A stretch of DNA of 64,000 nt from Clarkia xantiana subsp. parviflora (GCA_036873135.1 JAPTYO010000007.1:22550763-22614762), one strand, 5' to 3'. Shown: positions 22,572-35,315, numbered from the stretch's first letter. The notes: generated by a model from the sequence alone, not told the origin. Numbers and translations: made by a program.

Positions 22572-23727
22572 TAACTACATAAATAGACAAAAACACATGT
22601 TATAATCGATATATATGTATTTGTTTATTTATTTTTCTGCTAACTATCTTTGGATTTGTCAAGCTAGCTAGCTGCAGTTAAACCTCGAATTTGTGAGTTT
22701 TGCTCATTTGAAGAGGTAGCTTATAGCTAGCTAGAAGTACTATATGTATATGTCTTGTGTAATTATGGCATCGAAAGGAGAGAATCCTACTAATGTCTTG
22801 TTTATTTAGTGATAACCTAGATATATGAAGAGGATAGAATTGAATTAAAGTAATATTATAAGAAATGATCTATATCTTAGCTAAATTGCATAATGGGACG
22901 AGAAATACTCCTAATATAATGTTGCTATTCAAATTGCCTCAAACTCATTTTTTTTTCTAAGAGAATTAAGCATATTAAAGTAGATTGTTATTATTTTCGA
23001 AATTTGTATATGCATAGTAATTGCAGTTCAGAAGATCAATTTGCTCACCAAAGCATTGAGGAGACATCAACTTGAGTACTTGGTTAAAAATATATTTGGG
23101 GGACCAGTGGGGCATTCTTGAAGGATAAGAGAACAGTTTGAAGTATACAAGTTGGGCTAATTACTTGTACATTTGGGCTTCTCTTACATTTTAGCATTGG
23201 GCTTCTTGGGCTTATGTAATGGAAACTTTTCAGTTTATTTTGAAACTTTTTGTTTATATATATTCTATTTTTAGTAGGGTGTAACTGAACCTTATTATTA
23301 AAACCCTATGTATTTAAAGGTGAAGATTACCAGATATAGGAATCAATCTGATAATCACTTGAACTTTGTGTGAGGAATGAGTCTATGCTTGGCACTATTA
23401 GCCGGGCTAATTTAGCCCATACCTTTTCATTGAACTAAAAAAATATTACGAAATCATGTTTTATGATACGTTTATATGTGCAACTTCAAATAAGTTGTGG
23501 ATGATAAAATCGGTCGCAACGATCTCAATGTTTGAAGTTGTAGATAGGAAAAATTATTTTTGCCAGCTATAAGGACTCCATTATATATATAGCCAGATAC
23601 GGTATATTAAATACATTTGTTTATATCAATAAAGTTCCAAATATATTTCCATTTTTCTTATATATATAAAATTTCATCTACAATTTATTCTTAGATTTTA
23701 AACAAGAATAACCAACACTTCTTTTAT

Positions 23728-24151
23728 ACATTATCAAATCAATATTACAACTTCCATATTGAATACATTTATCTACCATCAATTAATTAACATACATTAT
23801 CAAATGTATCTTAACACAAAATATTTATCATACATTATCAAATCAATATTACAACTTCCATATTGAATACATTTATCTACCATCAATTAATTAATGGGTA
23901 GATACTGAAAAAGGAAATATCTACCATCAATACTATGTATTTTTTGATACATAGTCAATTATTTAATTTTTAAATCAAAATAAATTATGTATCTGCTTCA
24001 TCTATCTTTCAGTATATAACAATGCTGCAAGGAATTCCTATTTTTAAATCTATGTGTTATGTATAATAAGACAGCACAAACTTTTTATAGAACCGTCATG
24101 TTCTATTATTTTATATAAAATGTTCGATTTGACTTAGCGTCTATGTTTTTT
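23728..24151. repeat. Rearranged tail of copy B
   Basis: After the break at 23727 the sequence resumes with a segment equal to about 6326-6390 of copy A. It then repeats that segment (CATACATTATCAAATC, CTTCCATATTGAATAC) and continues to the equivalent of 6645. So there is a deletion of about 650 bases plus a local duplication of about 90 bases. Confidence 0.75.
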
Positions 24152-25951
24152 CCTCATTTGAAGAGGTAGCTTATAGCTAGCTAGAAGTACTATATGTATA
24201 TGTCTTGTGTAATTATGGCATCGAAAGGAGAGAATCCTACTAATGTCTTGTTTATTTAGTGATAACCTAGATATATGAAGAGGATAGAATTGAATTAAAG
24301 TAATATTATAAGAAATGATCTATATCTTAGCTAAATTGCATAATGGGACGAGAAATACTCCTAATATAATGTTGCAATTCAAATTGCCTCAAACTCATTT
24401 TTTTCTAAGAGAATTAAGCATATTAAAGTAGATTGTCATTAGTTTCGAGAAATTTGTATATGCATAGTAATTGAATATCAGAAGATCAATTTGCTCACCA
24501 AAGCATTGAGGAGACATCAACTTGAGTACTTGGTTAAAAATATATTTGGGGGACCAGTGGGGCATTCTTGAAGGATAAGAGAACAGTTTGAAGTATACAA
24601 GTTGGGCTAATTACTTGTACATTTGGGCTTCTCTTACATTTTAGCATTGGGCTTCTTGGGCTTATGTAATGGAAACTTTTCAGTTTATTTTGAAACTTTT
24701 TGTTTATATATATTCTATTTTTAGTAGGGTGTAACTGAACCTTATTATTAAAACCCTATGTATTTAAAGGTGAAGATTACCAGATATAGGAATCAATCTG
24801 ATAATCACTTGAACTTTGTGTGAGGAATGTGTCTATGCTTGGCACTATTAGCCGGGCTAATTTAGCCCATACCTTTCCATTGAACTAAATAAATATTACG
24901 AAATCATGTTTTATGATACGCGTGCAACTTCAAATAAGTTGTGGATGATGAAATCGGTCGCAACGATCTCAATGTTTGAAGTTGTAGATAGGAAAAATTA
25001 TTTTTGCCACCTATAAGGACTCCATTATATAGCCAGATACGGTATATTAAATACATTTGTTTATATCAATAAAGTTCCAAATATATTTCCATTTTTCTTA
25101 TATATATAAAATTTCATCTACAATAAACCACCGTAGGATTAAATTAGATTTTAAACAAGAATAACCAACACTTCTTTTATTGGTCTACATTATGTTGTTT
25201 CATTATTTTTTTTAGTTTGCAAGTAATTAACTCACAAATTCTTCGAATAAATAAAGGGCTAAACATTTACCTTCGTTATAAAAATATACGAAATTACCAA
25301 TCACAATTGAAAATATAAAGTCTCATTGCATATAATATTCTAATAAGAATTCCTACATAACGAACGTGATTAAAAGTTAATCGTATCTTAACACAAAATA
25401 ATTATCATACATTATCAATATTACAACTTCCATATTGAATACATTTATCTACCATCAATTAATGGGTAGATACTGAAAAAGGAAATATCTACCATCAATA
25501 CTATGTATTTTTTGATACATGGTCAATTATTTAATTTTTAAATTAAAATAAATTATGTATTTGCTTCATCTATCTTTCAGTATAACAATGCTGCAAGGAA
25601 TTCCTATTTTTAAATCTATGTGTTCGGTATAATAAGTCAGCACAAACTTTTATAGCAGCGTCATGATCTACTTTTTATATAAAAATGTTCGATTTGACTT
25701 AGCGTCTATGTTTTTTTCTAGGCCTGTCAATTTAAGATTCGATCATACCGAAATTAATCTAGGCTCTGGTTGGGTTTGAATTCCAACTTTGGGCGTTCGG
25801 CTTAGTTTTGGGTTGATCCGGAAAAAATACGGTTGGTTTGGGTCCTGATATTGGGCCCGAAGCCGATCCGGATATAATTAAATTATGCATATTAATATAT
25901 AATAATGAAATATTAAAAATTAAAAGTAAAACCAAACAAATAAACCTTAAC
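24152..25951. repeat. Diverged third partial copy of the LOR downstream region
   Basis: Starts with CTCATTTGAAGAGGTAGC, equal to 22704 and 4654, immediately after the tail of copy B. It follows copy A to about 6904 with scattered substitutions and small indels. It keeps the Harbinger MITE empty site near 25190 and has a small extra ATAAACCACCGTAGG at 25123. It holds no LOR exon. Confidence 0.85.
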
Positions 25952-26269
25952 GTCATTGTTGGGATATGATTCGAGACAACCATTGACGAGTCGGGACTTC
26001 ATAACAGAAAGTCGACGACTATTTAAGCCCGCATCGAATGAACGAAGTCATGGCGGGTCGACAACTAAACCATATGGAGAAATCTTCCCTCTTTAAGGAT
26101 CAAACACCAGCTGGCAACCTGCTTACCGCCTTTTGATCCAAGGAAATCCTCCTCTCAAGATAAAGACGAGGTGACAACCTACTTACCTAGTCAAAGGAAC
26201 CTTCGTCAATAAGAAATGGTGAGGTGACAACATGTTTGTCACTTGCTGACACGTCACAGTCCCCCTCAA

Positions 26270-26382
26270 CCAATCAGAGAAAGACGGTCACCGCTACTAA
26301 GCAACCAATTAGAGAAAGGTGGTTACCGCCACTAAACAACCAATCAGAGAAATGCATCCACCGTCACTAAGCAGCCAATCAG
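26270..26382 (+). promoter_or_regulatory. Array of four CCAAT boxes at 35-base spacing in the solo LTR
   Basis: CCAAT words at 26270, 26305, 26340 and 26375, each within a CAACCAATCAGAGAAA-like unit, so a 35-base tandem unit repeated four times. CCAAT boxes are NF-Y binding sites. The array lies 40-150 bases upstream of a TATA box, as a U3 enhancer would. Confidence 0.7.
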
Positions 26383-26421
26383 AACATAGGTGCCACCACT
26401 TAAAGTCGGTACAATCTGTGC

Positions 26422-26429
26422 CTATAAAT
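26422..26429 (+). promoter_or_regulatory. TATA box of the solo LTR
   Basis: CCTATAAATAC downstream of the CCAAT array; expected core promoter of the LTR, pointing toward LOR-C. Confidence 0.65.
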
Positions 26430-26680
26430 ACTCTTGTATTTTCATCATTTAAAATACTTTAAAAATTATTACTCTTTCATATTCCATTACTGACTTAAGC
26501 TTCAGAGTGGAATCAGGGGTAAATCCCCACCCCTTTTTAGGTTAACGCCTCCAAGACTCTGCAAAAGGAAACTAAATACCCTTTGAGGTCGAGATAGACA
26601 CCTAAGAGAGCGAAGATATGCGCCACCTTGAAGTCCATTCCCGAAGTCTAGGGTCACGTCAACTTGATCCCACCAGTCAT

Positions 26681-27332
26681 CACTTTCTGTCTTCTATCAA
26701 CTAGTCTTCTTCTCCTTGCATATTCTAATTCCTGACGCCTGAACCGATTATTCGAATTTGACAATTGGATTCTCGACGACGGGGACATAAATATTGATAG
26801 ACATGGAGATGAAACTCTTCTAAAGTGAAGCAGCAAATAACGAGTTAGGAGAAAAAGAAGGTTTTGACAATGAAAATGGAACAGATATGAAATAGGAGAA
26901 ACAGCAAGCAGCTACCTGCGACCAGTGAGAAATAAAGGGTTTATGGTCGGGTTAGGGTTGACCCGAAGACCTGCTAGGTCGGATTTGGATTCTGATTCTG
27001 ATGTTTGACCTATTATGAAGTTCGGATCAGGTTCGGACTGCCTGCATATTTACCCGATGGTTACAGGTTTTGAGTCACATGTTGACGTAGTTTGATAGAT
27101 TTAGTTTTTACCCTTAAAAATTTCAGAGTTGTACTTTTAATAGGCAATTAATAATTCTATCACAACTTTTCTTTTAAGTTGGATTTAGCATCTGTTTTCA
27201 CAATTTACCAATGCATATCTTATCGAAACCGTAGATTGACAAATTTAATAAACCTTGCAAATTGTCCATTAAACAAAACAACCGTCGCATGTGTAACACT
27301 TGCGCTGACAATCTAATTACTTAAATTGTATA
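26681..27332. other. Intergenic, no gene seen
   Basis: Contains a GGGTTAGGGTTGACCCG stretch near 26950 like the end of decayed hAT-type MITEs. No credible coding region. Confidence 0.35.
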
Positions 27333-27341
27333 TATAATATA

Positions 27342-28148
27342 GGGTTAAGAACACAATAGGGGTCTGAATGTTTTGCCCATGTTGCCAAAAGGGGTCTGAA
27401 TTGAAAAAACGTATTATTAAGGGTTTGAATTTTGAGTTTTGTTGATAATCGAGTTTCCGTCCAAATTTGCTGTTAAATATAACGGAAATACGTGAAATAA
27501 CAGAATTACCCTTTTGCAATTATTATACAATTTATCAGTATAATTAACGAAATGTGAAATGTCTATAATACCCATGCACACTAATTATGCCCTAAGGCCA
27601 CCACGGCCACCGCCACCACCCAGCTCCGGCGACCACCACTCCAGCTCCGGCGACCACCACCCCAGCTCCGGCGACCACCACCCCAGATCCGGCGACCACC
27701 CCCCAGCTCCGGGGACCCAACAAAGCTTCGATCGGAGCCAAAAAGCTGCGATCGGAGCTCCGTGGCCCCGAATCGGAGCCATAAAGCTCCGATCGGAGCT
27801 TTTTTGGGTCGCCGGAGGGGGTGGTGGTCGTCGGAGCTGGGGTGGTGGTCGCCGGAGCCGGGTGGTGGTGGTCGCCGGAGCTGTGGTGGCTTAAAGGGTA
27901 TTTTGATCTTTTTAGGCCAAACATGTGAGGGACACACTCTGGTCAAAGGGCATTTTCGGGTTTTCAAATTATTTTTGGTCACATGCCAAGCATGTGACCA
28001 CTTTCCGTCACTTTTAACAGAAAAAATAGACGGAGACCTCACTTATACACAAAACTCAAAATTCAGGCTCTTAATAATACGTTTTTTCAATTCAGACCCT
28101 TTTTAGCAACATGGGCAAAAATCCAGGCCCCTATTGTGTTCTTAACCC
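27342..28148. mobile_element. Non-autonomous MULE, GC-rich foldback family, copy 1
   Basis: Inverted arms of over 100 bases start GGGTTAAGAACACAATAGGGG and end in the inverse. The 9-bp flanks TATAATATA (27333-27341) and TATACTATA (28149-28157) differ at one base, fitting a decayed Mutator-type target duplication. The core is GC-rich with many CCGGCGACCACCAC units on the left and the complementary GGTGGTGGTCGCCGG on the right, and CGATCGGAGC palindromes in the centre. No transposase. Confidence 0.8.
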
Positions 28149-28157
28149 TATACTATA

Positions 28158-28880
28158 TAATAACTTTAAAGAATTCAAAAACTATGTGATCACATATTAT
28201 TAAGGAAAGTAGGAAACCATTATCGATAATCTTAGTCTACAAGACATCTGGCACGCGTTCGGTGATGAGATCGTCTTAAAAGGATGACCTATTCACGCCT
28301 TCACAGTGAAGTCTTCTAGAGTGTGGCAAAGTCCAAACTAAAAGTCTCTCAGTGTACGAGGATGTCTCTTTGTCCATGCATTTATTGGGATTGAAGGTAA
28401 ATTGGTGGGAACGTTCCGACTTAACTTTATGTATTGTTCTAATTCTAATTGAGATTTCCATTAGTGTTTATATAAAATAATAATGTTATTTTACAATTTT
28501 TTTTTTTTGGTTGTTTTTAGCAATTTTGAAAAGTATATTATGATTAAATTTAATAAAAAATGACAGATCTAATAAATTGCATATTAATATTAGGTCGATT
28601 AACAATATGATAATAAAAAAAATCATTTAATAAATTACACATTCACTCACGTATAGTCCACTTTGTAATTCAATATCTACCCCTATTAATTTCATTGAAG
28701 AAGACAGGTCTTTTCGTTGACACCGCCATCGACTTCGTATTTTTTTTTTGTTGCCCATGCATGACTTTGTATTTAATTTATTTATTTAATCCCCTCGTCT
28801 ACACGAAAGAGATCATCACTTGCCAATCTCAACTAATTCTATTCTCTAGATTTAATTTGTATTAGCACCAATACAATACA
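28158..28880. other. Upstream region of LOR-C, no gene seen
   Basis: AT-rich. The 80 bases before the ATG (AAAGAGATCATCACTTGCCAATCTC, split here, and the TCTAGATTTAATTTGTAT leader) match the LOR-A leader, so the 5' UTR is shared across the family. There is no clear TATA box. Confidence 0.45.
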
Positions 28881-30173
28881 ATGGCCTCTCCGGTGACAGT
28901 GGTCGGCGAAGAGTTCGTGGTTCCATCCACCGTTGGCCTCAAAATACTCCGTAAAAACCGTGATTATAACGTCACAGACTCCGACGGCAACAACATCTTC
29001 ATAGTAATGAGACACGTAGACTCCATGCACGAACGCTATGACTTACTCGACGCCTCTGTGAAGACTCTCATTACTCTCCACATGAAGGTTCATATTCCAT
29101 TTTTTATATATAATATAATATTTATTAAAGAATAAATATATTAATAAAATATATTTTATTATATTGATTAAATTATATTAAAAATAATATATTCCCTAAT
29201 ATCGTAATGATCGGTGACATTATTAATTTGTTTGTATCTGTAGGTGCTTACGATGCATGACAGGTGGCAGGTGTTCCGTGGCGACAGCACTGATAAGGAT
29301 GATTTGCTGTTCACGGTGAAGAGTTCAAGTGCGATTCAGTTAAAGACCAAACTTCATGTGTACCTGGGAAAAACCATTGACGAGGATGTCTGGGATTTTT
29401 GTCTGAAGTGCAATTGGTTGAGAGATTCCTGTACCGTTTATTATGCTGGCAACACAGCCGCTCAAGTATGTTCATAATCCGATACGTACTTTTACAGAAT
29501 AATTAGTAAAGATATGAATCAAAAAGCGTATTTGGATTTAGTAGCTTTGGCAAAAGAAATCTATATCTTGACTAGTTCTATATGATCCGCCATACCATGA
29601 ATTAAGATGAGGATTTCCATAGAAGTCTTTTCCTTTTATATATAACGAACTATGAATTAAATAAAACAAGATAAAATCAATAAAAAGAACAAATATTTGA
29701 CTAAAGAAACAATATTGTTAGTTGGAACTTTTGTTCGGGATAATTTGTTAGTTTATTATAATCGGCCAAAAAAAATTGTTAGTTTATTATTATTAATTTT
29801 TTTTGGCAAATTACTAGTTTTAACAAATATATTCATAGCGCTAGTCATTTGGTAATTGACATTTTATTTTTTTTTTCATTTACATTTATTACTTATATTT
29901 CAGATGAGTTCGTATTCGGAAACCTTCACAGATATATGGACAACGAAGGACCATTTCGATGTGAACGTGTATCCGAACATTGACTCTGCCTTCGTCGTTG
30001 CACTTATTGTAATCTTGGATGCTACCCAGATGATGTATCGTACTAGAGCTAAGAATGTTAACACCCTAAGGAAATTTCTTGGAGTTACCCATCCAATTCT
30101 GGAAAGTAGCTCAGCGGTTATTTCCTTCATCGAGGAGTTAAGGTCCAAATTCTACCAAGAGCATCCAGAATGA
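28881..30173 (+). CDS. LURP-one-related (LOR) protein, LOR-C (divergent)
   Basis: Exons 28881-29087, 29244-29465 and 29904-30173 with phase-0 GT-AG introns give 232 residues. It lacks the AQPVPAPTPIA leader of the other copies and starts MASPVTVVGEEFVVPS. Exon 1 also has a shorter strand region (RKNRDYNVTDSDGNNIFIVM). Exon 2 has MHDRWQVFRGDST and VYYAGNTAAQ. Exon 3 has FDVNVYPNIDSAFVVALIVILDAT, then an unusual 50-residue tail (KNVNTLRKFLGV, SSSAVISFIEELRSKFYQ) absent from the others. Residue-level divergence from LOR-A is high, so it is an older paralogue. The intact reading frame argues that it is functional. Ligand and role unknown. Confidence 0.85.
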
Positions 30174-30734
30174 AAAATATTTACGATCATCACTTTACTC
30201 ATTATGGTGGTATCTTGATATATACAGTATGTGTAGGGACGAACTTGTGTGGCTTCGTCAAGCTTGTGAGTTTTGAGTGAATTATTGTGTGTATCTGTCT
30301 TGTGTAATAACTATGGCATGGATATTCAGTTTGGGAGCTTTATTAATTACTGAACTAAAAATATCACCATATACTGTACTGCCCTAAACTTTGTAACCAG
30401 TTTTTCATATTAATTTCATTTAATAACACACAAACTTTAGATTAAAATCTTATTATGCGGATGATTGATCGTCTTATTCATATATATCAGATAATTTTGT
30501 TCGTTGAGTCAACGGTGCTTAAAAAAAAAAAACGAGCAGATCAAAGGAGGTAGTCGTACCAAATTGTTGTTTGATTTTGTTAATCTAGAGTCTAGTAATT
30601 AAGGTGATGATGCAGTTTAGGACATAGTCACATATACATATATATCCCCAGCATATGCAGCATCAATATGAAACAACAACAACCCGTGCCTCTGCAAAAA
30701 TGATAAGTCTTTGCAATACATAATTAAGAACTTT

Positions 30735-31222
30735 GGGGCATGTTTGATTGCATATATTAGGATATATACTAATACATATCTTAGTTAATACTTTGTTTGT
30801 TTTGCTTTGATATTGATATTAGTTAATATATGTGTATTAGCTAATAATCATTTTTATTATGTATTAGCTAAGACACTTAAAAAATCATGTATTAGCTAAT
30901 ACATAGTACCTAATGACCAAAATACCCATAACCTTATTTAATATATAACAACTACACCAACTTCGACTCATAATATCGGGCCCCAACCGGACTTCAATTA
31001 TAATAATAATAATTAAAAAAAATGTACATATCTATTTAGGGGCATTTAGGTCTTTTAGTCATTGTATTAGGATATCCTAATACAAAGTTCTTCCAAACAT
31101 TGTATTAGGATATCCGAATACATGATTCAACTAAACATTGTATTAGCTAAACATGTATTATAATATCCTAGTCGATGCTTAGTTAATACATGTATTAGCT
31201 AATACTTGCAATCAAACATATC
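30735..31222. mobile_element. MITE with TGTTTGATTGCA inverted ends
   Basis: Left end GGGGCATGTTTGATTGCA, right end the inverse of AAGGATATGTTTGATTGCA. The interior is filled with TATTAGCTAATAC-type short palindromes. The target duplication is not clear (TTT / TTA), so superfamily assignment (Tourist-like or hAT) is open. Confidence 0.6.
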
Positions 31223-31229
31223 CTTAGAG

Positions 31230-31989
31230 TATACGATAGGGATGAGCAAATTACCCGGTTGGAACCGGTCATTTGGATAGGTTTTGGGTAGAGTTTAATA
31301 GTTTTGGTATGGAATATAATTCCAAGAATCGTTTCGGTTCCGATGCCGGGATAAGTAGCTGGGTACCCAAATTGATGTGGTTGAGTGTCGGATATTGGCG
31401 TTCGAATTCATATTTTCATGCGGAAACGACGATCTGAGAAAGTCGTATAGTATATCTATGGTGTTTGACATTTTTTGGTCAAATTCTTTCGTATAGAGGG
31501 TCAAAAATTACAATTTTATGTTTCTTCGGTCTTTTTTGCAATTTGTCGGTTCGGTTTTGTTTGGAATTTAGCTGTTAATTTCAGATTTTGTTCTAGGTTA
31601 GGTTTTCTTTTCAGTATTTAAACTCTGTTCAGGCGTCGTTGAGAGTCAATATTGATTGAATTAAAGAAAATCGAGATTTTCCTCAATATCGCGTCGAATT
31701 TTCGATATTCTGCGGAATAAACGAATTTGCATTCTACTCTCCATCTATCCCATCACGAATACTCGGAACAGGAACATATGTGATCAATGTGGACATCTAC
31801 CTGCAAAGAATGACAAAATATTACGGATGGTTCATCTTTAACCACAAAAATGTTACTTCTGTAGCCTTGCAAACCTCAAAGGATGAAGTTGTTCCCCCAG
31901 TAATACCCCCATTAATCCTGTTTTTTGACCACATAAAGATGGACCCTTTGAATTGTGCATATCTAGAAGCCCAGTAATAGTAATCATAA
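31230..31989. other. Intergenic, no gene supported
   Basis: Starts with GATAGGGATGAGCAAATTACCCGG, again like a hAT-type MITE end. A short open frame at 31780-31977 has no recognisable motif and I do not call it. Confidence 0.3.
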
Positions 31990-32798
31990 GTGTTAAAGAA
32001 CACAATAGGGGTCTGAATGTTTGCTCATGTTGCTAAAAGGGGTTTGAATTGATCAAATTTTCTGTTAAATCTTCTGTTAAATCTAACAGAATTACGTGAA
32101 AAGACAAAACTACCCTTTTGTAATTATTATACAATTTATCAATTTAATTAATAAAATGTGAAATGTCTAAAATACCCCTACACACTAATTATGCCCTTAA
32201 GGCCACCACGCTCCGGCCACCGCCCGGCGACCACCACCCGGCTCCGGCGACCACCACCGGCCTCCGGCGACCGCCACCGGCCTCCGATCGGAGCCAAAAA
32301 AGCTCCGATTGGAGCTCCGAAGCTCCGATCGGAGCTCTGTGGCTCCGGCTCTGTGGCCCCGATTGGAGCCACAGAGCTCCGATCGGAGCTTTTTGGCTCC
32401 GATCGGAGCTTTTCAGTCGTCGCCGGAGGTCGGTGGTGGTCGCGGGGGCCGGTGGTGGTCGCCGGAGGTCGGTGGTGGTCGCCGGAGGCCGGTGGTGGTC
32501 GCCGGAGTCGGGGTGGTGGTGGTCGCCGGAGCTGTGGTGGCTTAAAGGGTATTTTCGTCATTTTAGGTCAAACATATGAGAGACAAACTTTGGTCAAAGG
32601 GCATTTTCGGGTTTTCAAATTATTTTTTGTCACATGCCAAGCATGTGACCACTTTCCGTCACTTTTAACAGAAAAAATAGACGGAGACCTCACTTATACA
32701 CAAAACTCAAAATTCAGGCCCTAAATAATACGTTTTTTGAATTTAGACGCCTTATGGCAACATGGACAAACATTCAGGCCCCTATTGTGTTCTTAACC
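31990..32798. mobile_element. Non-autonomous MULE, GC-rich foldback family, copy 2
   Basis: Same layout as 27342-28148: arms with GAACACAATAGGGGTCTGAATG, GC core with CCGGCGACCACCA and complementary GGTGGTCGCCGG units, and CTCCGATCGGAGC palindromes. The left terminal bases are altered (TGTTAAAG) and no target duplication can be read, so it is older. Confidence 0.72.
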
Positions 32799-33523
32799 AA
32801 AGGTAAACTATGTTTTAATCTTTCTACGGCCCACCCATCTTCTCACCATGAAATCGTATCTCATTAAAATCACCCACACAAAGCCGGTCCTACCCTCCGC
32901 TTTGCAATACGTTTTAGCTTCTCCCAATTTTCAATTTGACTAATCACGGTCCATGGGAGAGTGATTGGCGCGTAAAGCGCTAGACATTCTTGAATGAGTC
33001 TTTTAGAAAAGAAAAAATATATATTCAATAATTGTTGGTTCTCCACCATTCCACAGACTGGTCAAATAATAAATATAGAAAATAAAAGAACATTTATTAT
33101 CAACTTGTCAATCGATCAAGTTGCAAGAATCATCTCATCTCCATTTTATATTGTGTATGTAATAAGTACTAGGTGCATTTTCCGTGCATTATGCAGGGTG
33201 ATTAACCAAATATGTATAATTAATAAACTAATATTCGATGAAATTTATACTGACTATTTGTAATCTGTTGAAAAACTATTTTTAAATAAAATATCAGTCT
33301 AAAATTTGAAAAAGTGGAAAGACTGAAAAATTTGAACCATAAAATATCATTGCGCAAATTCACAAATAAATTTTAGATGCCCGTACCGCATGCTACCTTT
33401 GGTCGTCGGATCCTTGTCAAGCGCCTGTTCTTCAACATATATGACTTCGGTGACCACCGACGATATCTCGCCGGAGATAGAGATGGCTCTGCCACTAAGA
33501 TTGTCAGCCGCCCGTACCGCTTG

Positions 33524-33821
33524 TTATCTTCGTTCGCCGGCTCCGCGTCAAGCGTCTGTTAAAAATCAGCGAAATTTTAATTTCGATTAATTCATACATT
33601 GAATCTTGAACGGTCCGAAAATTAATTACTACTTTACAAATTTTTTTAATAACTATAAAATTTTATAGTAATTAATTTTATAGTTTATAATAACTATTTT
33701 TAAAGCAATTAATCACAATTAAAATTTCGGACCGTTCAAGATTCAAGGTATGAATTAATCGAAATTAAAATTTCGCTGATTTTTAACAGACGCTTGACGC
33801 GGAGCCGGCGAACGAAGATAA
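33524..33821. repeat. Near-perfect 100-base inverted repeat (foldback)
   Basis: The left arm 33524-33622 and the right arm 33723-33821 are reverse complements except for one or two bases, around a spacer of about 100 AT-rich bases. The arms include GTTCGCCGGCTCCGCGTC and CTTGAACGGTCCG. A second, shorter inverted pair follows at 33875-33915 and 34019-34055. Transcription would give a long hairpin RNA. Confidence 0.85.
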
Positions 33822-34433
33822 ACTACAGTTTATTAACTATAAAAATAGTTATTATAAACTATAAAATTAAAGCAATTATCTTATTTTTAAACTATAAAAT
33901 TAATTACTACTTTACAAAAAAAATTTACTAGCTTTACAAATAGTTATTATTTTTACAACGCTAAAATTATAATATTTCTCACAAACTTATAAAATCAATC
34001 ACAATTATAAAAAAAATCAGTAAAGTAGTAATTAATTTTATAGTTTAAAAATAAGATACAGAAAAATCTAATTATTTATATTGACTGTAGGAAAAAAAAA
34101 CTATACAATTTTTTTTTAGAAATGTGCTAGTTGAATGATAGCGTTATGTTATAAAAAGTATTATGTAAATAATTAACGCATCAACAAAATTATCTAAGAG
34201 CATTTATACTTGTTATAAAAGAATTTTCACTAAACATCATCATTATTTGGCAAAAAAAAAATCAGTATTGTATAAAAATAGTTATTTTAGCTGAGTACAT
34301 ATAAAAAATATTTACTTTAAACATAAAACATATTGTTAACATAAGGCAATACAAATTGATGGCTGAAAGCTCTTAAGAAGCACTATTCTAAAGCTCTCTA
34401 GCTTCTGAATAATTTTGCTTCTACATGAGTTAG

Positions 34434-35072
34434 ATGACTCCCTTTCAAGATCCAAAAACCGAAGGGAAGTCATTGCTCCTGCAAACTCTCTCGTCGGTTA
34501 TGAGCATGAAGCTCCTTCTCCAGCATACGCCTAAGCCTAAGCATAAGCCAAAGCCGGAAGCCCCACCATATCGGATGACCTTGTTCAACCTCGCATTCAT
34601 CCGACTCTCCGCATTCGCCTTGCCAGTTCGCGGAGTCCGCCTCACCCTCTCCCCTCTCACGTCCCCTCCTTCACCCTCACCATCACCACCACCCCTGAGC
34701 CCGCACAAAGACCCCCCACCACCACCACACGCTCCAACGCGCCTCTACACGCACTCACGCGCCTCCACGCGTCGCCAGACGCACCACCCACGCGCGTACA
34801 CGGGCCACCACACGTCGTCCAGATTCCACCCACACGCCCACTGCAGCGGCGCGTGCAGACCACGCGCCACCTTGCGCGTTGACACGTGCCTCCACGCGCT
34901 AGGACATGCCTCCACGCGCCGCCGCGGCCCATTCCGTCTCCCGCCATGTCGTGCGACGGTCGCCTACGTCCCTCCACGAGCCGTCGTGGATGATGTTCAC
35001 CGTTTTAAGCTCAAACTCGACTATATCTTGGCGGTAGAACCCTCTACCCTCACCCCTACCCATTCCAGTTGA
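34434..35072 (+). other. GC-rich low-complexity block, coding status unclear
   Basis: An open frame of 212 codons rich in Pro, His, Arg and Thr, built on repeated CCACGCGC and CACC words. The opposite strand is also open over much of it, as expected for biased composition. I recognise no domain. It might be part of a captured gene or of the 5' region of the adjacent copia remnant. I would not annotate a protein. Confidence 0.3.
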
Positions 35073-35315
35073 ATTCATAGTTCGTCAGAACCAACATTCT
35101 GTCTACCAAACGAACCACTGCATGACATATACCCTTCGGGATATCCACGATACGACTTCGGTTGCATCCTATTCCCGTCTTCCTTTGAGGAGACATGGCA
35201 TTTCTTTGGTACCCTCCCCTTACGCTAGTCCTTCGCGGATGTTCCTATGGCGAGGGCGCCTTATATAAATCTCTACACCGGTCATGTGGTCATCTTCGTT
35301 TATGGATGAAACTGT

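Larger units (their letters stand above)
18051..23727. repeat. Long direct duplication, copy B (contains LOR-B)
   Basis: Copy of 1-5677. It includes the hAT MITE (20238-20800) and LOR-B. The right border falls inside CTTTTAT; beyond it copy B lacks the equivalent of 5678-6325, including the Harbinger MITE site. Confidence 0.95.
25957..26675 (+). mobile_element. Solo LTR
   Basis: 719 bases starting TGTTGGGATATG and ending TCCCACCA, with a perfect 5-bp target duplication GTCAT at 25952-25956 and 26676-26680. No internal region is attached. This is the signature of LTR-LTR recombination. The same LTR, broken, abuts the Tat element at 6910-7070. Confidence 0.9.

Noticed and set aside
32158..32724. 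Long frames on both strands in the GC-rich foldback elements (also 27559-28106 and 47324-47585)
   Set aside because: They follow CCGGCG/GGTGGT repeats, are open in several frames at once and lie within MULE cores.
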